Below, one piece after another: positions 61,580 through 64,000 of a stretch of 64,000 nucleotides of DNA. The notes under the pieces are model-generated. The model had not been told where the DNA came from, searched no databases, and saw nothing but the letters and a program-made list of their open reading frames with translations. Position 1 is the stretch's first letter; each line of letters begins with the position of its first letter. The DNA is from Oscillospiraceae bacterium (GTDB lineage: Bacteria > Bacillota > Clostridia > Oscillospirales > Acutalibacteraceae): assembly GCA_015066625.1 (NCBI GenBank), contig SVOC01000003.1:1-64000 (forward strand), in the 5' to 3' direction. A program made the translations under genes and the position numbers.

Positions 61580-62188
61580 ATGGAAATTCAACTTAACGAA
61601 CTTATTGAGCAGATTAAGAAAGACGGCGTTGATGCTGCCGAAACTCAGGCTCAGGCAATACTTGAATCTGCAAAAGCCGAGGCTGAAAAAATCATTTCCG
61701 ATGCGAAGGCTCAGGCAGATAAGCTTATTGCCGATGCAAAAGCCGAAAATGCCAGAACCGTTAAGTCGGGCGAGGATGCACTGCGTCAGGCAGGCAGAAA
61801 TCTGCTTATTTCGTTCAGAGAAAGCGTTACAAGAGAGCTTAAAGCCATTACAGGCGAGAATGTGAATGCGGTTTATTCATCGGATGCCTTTGTAAAGCTT
61901 ATCATAACCGCCGTTGAAGGCTGGGCAGGCAAGCCCGAGGCAGAGGATATATCTGTTATTCTCAACGCCGCTGACCTTGCAAAGCTTGAAGAAGCTCTTC
62001 TTGCAGAGCTTAAAGCAAAAATGCTTGGCGGCGTTACCCTTAAAGCAAACGATAATTTTGACGGCGGCTTCCGTATTGCCGTCAATAACGGTGCGGTTTA
62101 CTATGATTATTCCGCCGAGGCTGTTACCGATATGCTTTCGGCTTATCTCAGCCCCGTGGTTGCCGCACTTCTGAAAGAGGCTGAATAA
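61580..62188 (+). CDS. ntpE: V-type ATPase subunit E (stator)
   Basis: About 202 residues from ATG 61580, after AAAGGAGAACGGG; the frame back to 61532 overlaps the leader T run. It has the long helical N-terminus of subunit E (ALIESAKAEAEK-like AILESAKAEAEKIISDAKAQ) and a C-terminal mixed domain ending with the LSAYLSPVVAALL helix. It forms the peripheral stalk. The gene lies 1 base before the DUF2764 gene, with the A subunit next. Confidence 0.9.
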   Translation: MEIQLNELIEQIKKDGVDAAETQAQAILESAKAEAEKIISDAKAQADKLIADAKAENARTVKSGEDALRQAGRNLLISFRESVTRELKAITGENVNAVYSSDAFVKLIITAVEGWAGKPEAEDISVILNAADLAKLEEALLAELKAKMLGGVTLKANDNFDGGFRIAVNNGAVYYDYSAEAVTDMLSAYLSPVVAALLKEAE

Positions 62189-62189
62189 T

Positions 62190-62747
62190 ATGGCTGAATA
62201 TTATCTCATATCTCAATTACCGTCACTTGACGGAATTAACGAAAATACACCTATCCCCATAACATCCGAAAGATTTGAGGAGCTTTGCCTCAGGTTTCTC
62301 GGCAAAAAAGCGCAGACGGAATTTTCAAAGCTGACTCTTGCACCGCCGAGAATTCCCCAAAAATCATCCTCACCGCTGGTTGAAAGGTGGAATGAGGGCG
62401 AGAGGAATCTTCGCCTTGCACTGGCAAAACTCCGTGCCGAAAAAATGAATAAGAATTTTGACGGGGATGTTCAATCTTTATCTCCCGTGCTTTTGCAGGC
62501 GGTACGCACGGCGGCTGAAAGCGAAAGCCCTATGGAGGCGGAAAAATTTCTCAATAAATACCGTCTTGATTTTCTTGAAACTCTCAGACCCGCGGATTCA
62601 TTTTCTCAGGAATTTGTGTTTTATTACGGGCTGAAGCTGAAACTCATTGAGCGCATAAGAAAATTTGATACGGAAAGCGGAGAAGCCGCATACAGAAATA
62701 TTTATAACTCCATTATGAATGGTGAAAAAACGGAGGTTATACAATGA
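62190..62747 (+). CDS. DUF2764 protein of V-ATPase operons
   Basis: A 185-residue helical protein starting MAEYYLISQLPSLDGINENT, the typical DUF2764 opening, followed by PITSERFEELC and a helical C-terminal half with KYRLDFLETLRP. In V-ATPase operons of spirochaetes, chlamydiae and Bacteroidetes a gene of this kind lies between subunits E and A; it is thought to stand in for subunit C, but its role is not established. It overlaps the next start by 4 bases. Confidence 0.82.
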   Translation: MAEYYLISQLPSLDGINENTPIPITSERFEELCLRFLGKKAQTEFSKLTLAPPRIPQKSSSPLVERWNEGERNLRLALAKLRAEKMNKNFDGDVQSLSPVLLQAVRTAAESESPMEAEKFLNKYRLDFLETLRPADSFSQEFVFYYGLKLKLIERIRKFDTESGEAAYRNIYNSIMNGEKTEVIQ

Positions 62748-64000
62748 CCGAAAACAAAGGTAAGGTAGTAAGCGTTAACGGCAACCTTGTATCCGTAAGG
62801 TTTGACGGCAATGTTTCAATGAACGAAATCTGCTATGTTAACGTTGACGATACAAAACTCAAAAGCGAGGTTATCCGTATCCGCGGCAACATCGCACAGA
62901 TACAGGTTTATGAAATGACAGGGGGCATAAAGTGCGGCGATGATGTTGAATTCACGGGCGAAATGCTTTCCGCACAGCTTGGTCCCGGTCTGCTGGGTCA
63001 GGTTTATGACGGCCTTCAGAATCCTCTGCCCGTTCTTGCAGAGCAGGCAGGCTGGTTCCTTGAAAGAGGAATTTATGCCGACGGTCTTAATGCCGAAAAG
63101 AAGTGGGAATTCACTCCCGCCGCAAAGGTCGGCGATACTCTCCGTGCAGGCGAATATTTCGGCACCGTTCCCGAAGGACCTTTTACCCATAAAATTTTTG
63201 TTCCCTTCAATCTTCTCGGTACCTATACGCTGAAGTCAATTGCAGATAAGGGTGAATACACCGTAAATGAAACCGTTGCGGTTCTTGCGGATGAAAGAGG
63301 CAGAGAAATTCCCGTTTCAATGTCATTCAAGTGGCCCGTAAAGAGGGCTGTCAGATGCTACAGCGAAAGGCTTGCACCTGTTGAAACAATGGAAACAAAG
63401 GTGCGTCTTATCGATTCATTCTTCCCCGTTGCAAAGGGCGGAACCTACTGCACACCCGGTCCCTTCGGCGCAGGCAAAACCGTTTTGCAGCATACAACCT
63501 CAAAGTATGCGGATGTTGATATCGTTATCATTGCCGCCTGCGGTGAGCGTGCAGGTGAGGTTGTTGAAACAATAACCGAATTCCCCGAGCTTACCGACCC
63601 GAAAACAGGCCGTTCCCTTATGGAACGCACCATCATTATATGTAATACTTCTTCAATGCCCGTTGCATCCCGTGAAGCATCGGTTTATACCTCGGTGACT
63701 CTTGCGGAGTATTACCGTCAGATGGGTCTTAATGTTCTTCTTCTTGCGGATTCAACATCCCGTTGGGCGCAGGCACTGCGTGAAATGTCGGGCAGACTTG
63801 AAGAAATCCCCGGCGAAGAAGCATTCCCCGCATACCTTGAATCATATATTGCCGCTTTCTTTGAAAGAGCAGGCTGTGTTCTTCTTCCCGACGGAAGCAA
63901 GGGCTCCGTTACAATCGGCGGCACCGTTTCTCCCGCAGGCGGTAACTTTGAAGAGCCCGTAACTCAGGCAACCCTCAAGGTTGTAGGCGCATTCCACGGT
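62744..64000 (+). CDS. ntpA: V-type ATPase catalytic subunit A (cut by window edge)
   Basis: The frame opens at ATG 62744, after CGGAGG, and stays open to the end of the window (419 codons). It has GKVVSVNGNLVSVRF, the A-type bulge region with AGEYFGTVPEGPFTHKIF, the P-loop GPFGAGKTVLQ, ACGERAGEVVE, ADSTSRWAQALREMSGRLEE and GGTVSPAGGNFEEPVT. The last third lies outside. It would drive Na+ or H+ transport or make ATP. Which ion is used cannot be told from this subunit. Confidence 0.96.
   Translation, partial: MTENKGKVVSVNGNLVSVRFDGNVSMNEICYVNVDDTKLKSEVIRIRGNIAQIQVYEMTGGIKCGDDVEFTGEMLSAQLGPGLLGQVYDGLQNPLPVLAEQAGWFLERGIYADGLNAEKKWEFTPAAKVGDTLRAGEYFGTVPEGPFTHKIFVPFNLLGTYTLKSIADKGEYTVNETVAVLADERGREIPVSMSFKWPVKRAVRCYSERLAPVETMETKVRLIDSFFPVAKGGTYCTPGPFGAGKTVLQHTTSKYADVDIVIIAACGERAGEVVETITEFPELTDPKTGRSLMERTIIICNTSSMPVASREASVYTSVTLAEYYRQMGLNVLLLADSTSRWAQALREMSGRLEEIPGEEAFPAYLESYIAAFFERAGCVLLPDGSKGSVTIGGTVSPAGGNFEEPVTQATLKVVGAFHG

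Noticed and set aside
1..64000. tRNA or rRNA genes, including a tRNA as target of the 5-kb element
   Set aside because: No cloverleaf or rRNA segment was recognised near the junctions; the duplicated target is the protein-coding 3' end of rubrerythrin.

Overview
The window reads as a chromosomal segment of a strictly anaerobic, low-to-middle GC member of the Clostridia, most like the gut Oscillospirales/Ruminococcaceae. This is inferred from gene content: a T-box leader, strong AGGAGG ribosome sites, tandem CotH proteins, reverse rubrerythrin with a PerR-like regulator, a sortase-anchored surface protein, many glycoside hydrolases and a V-type ATPase. No rRNA, tRNA or CRISPR array was found.

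Layout. 1-6.2 kb is an accessory region: the tail of one large serine recombinase, a second complete one, an XRE regulator, a split AAA-ATPase/TOPRIM pair that looks like a defence or DNA-repair module, a terpene-cyclase-fold protein, and two unexplained repeat arrays (519-740 and 5867-6084). 6.2-12.4 kb holds a 5'-nucleotidase, the relic of a dispersed element, and a leftward unit of a large glycoside hydrolase, a lipoprotein and the metabolite-repair enzyme Nnr. 12.5-21.1 kb is a rightward operon: a NifU-like protein, a GH38 alpha-mannosidase, a phosphosugar mutase and two CotH paralogs. 21.1-23.8 kb is a T-box leader controlling one HTH-cupin-acyl-CoA-synthetase fusion. 23.8-28.4 kb is a leftward operon (lipoprotein, GH2, WYL regulator, DUF3798 lipoprotein).

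29.6-34.6 kb is a compact integrated element of about 5 kb. It carries a tyrosine integrase, a small leftward replication or regulatory unit whose main gene has an amber codon at codon 9, several small genes, a lipoprotein and a serine resolvase. It sits in the 3' end of the reverse rubrerythrin gene. The displaced original 3' end is still readable at 29578-29648, and the working gene now ends in an element-supplied 3' end. PerR with a Fur-type operator, a LytTR/DUF3021 pair, an acetyltransferase and a GDPD follow.

38.1-43.7 kb is a complete de novo UMP operon from dihydroorotase on, pyrC-K-D-F-E-B-I. 43.7-44.2 kb holds a second copy of the dispersed relic and a broken DUF1349 gene. 44.2-57.6 kb is carbohydrate and lipid related: a GH78-like protein, a membrane protein with two BNR/sialidase-fold proteins, a CMP-Kdo synthetase unit with an unrecognised 403-residue protein, two neutral-ceramidase-family proteins and a GH3. 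57.8-61.4 kb encodes a cell-wall-anchored VWA protein with 54 tandem PSTE-type repeats. From 61.4 kb a V-ATPase operon starts in the order E-DUF2764-A, behind a short leader that may be a Na+ riboswitch; it runs off the right edge.
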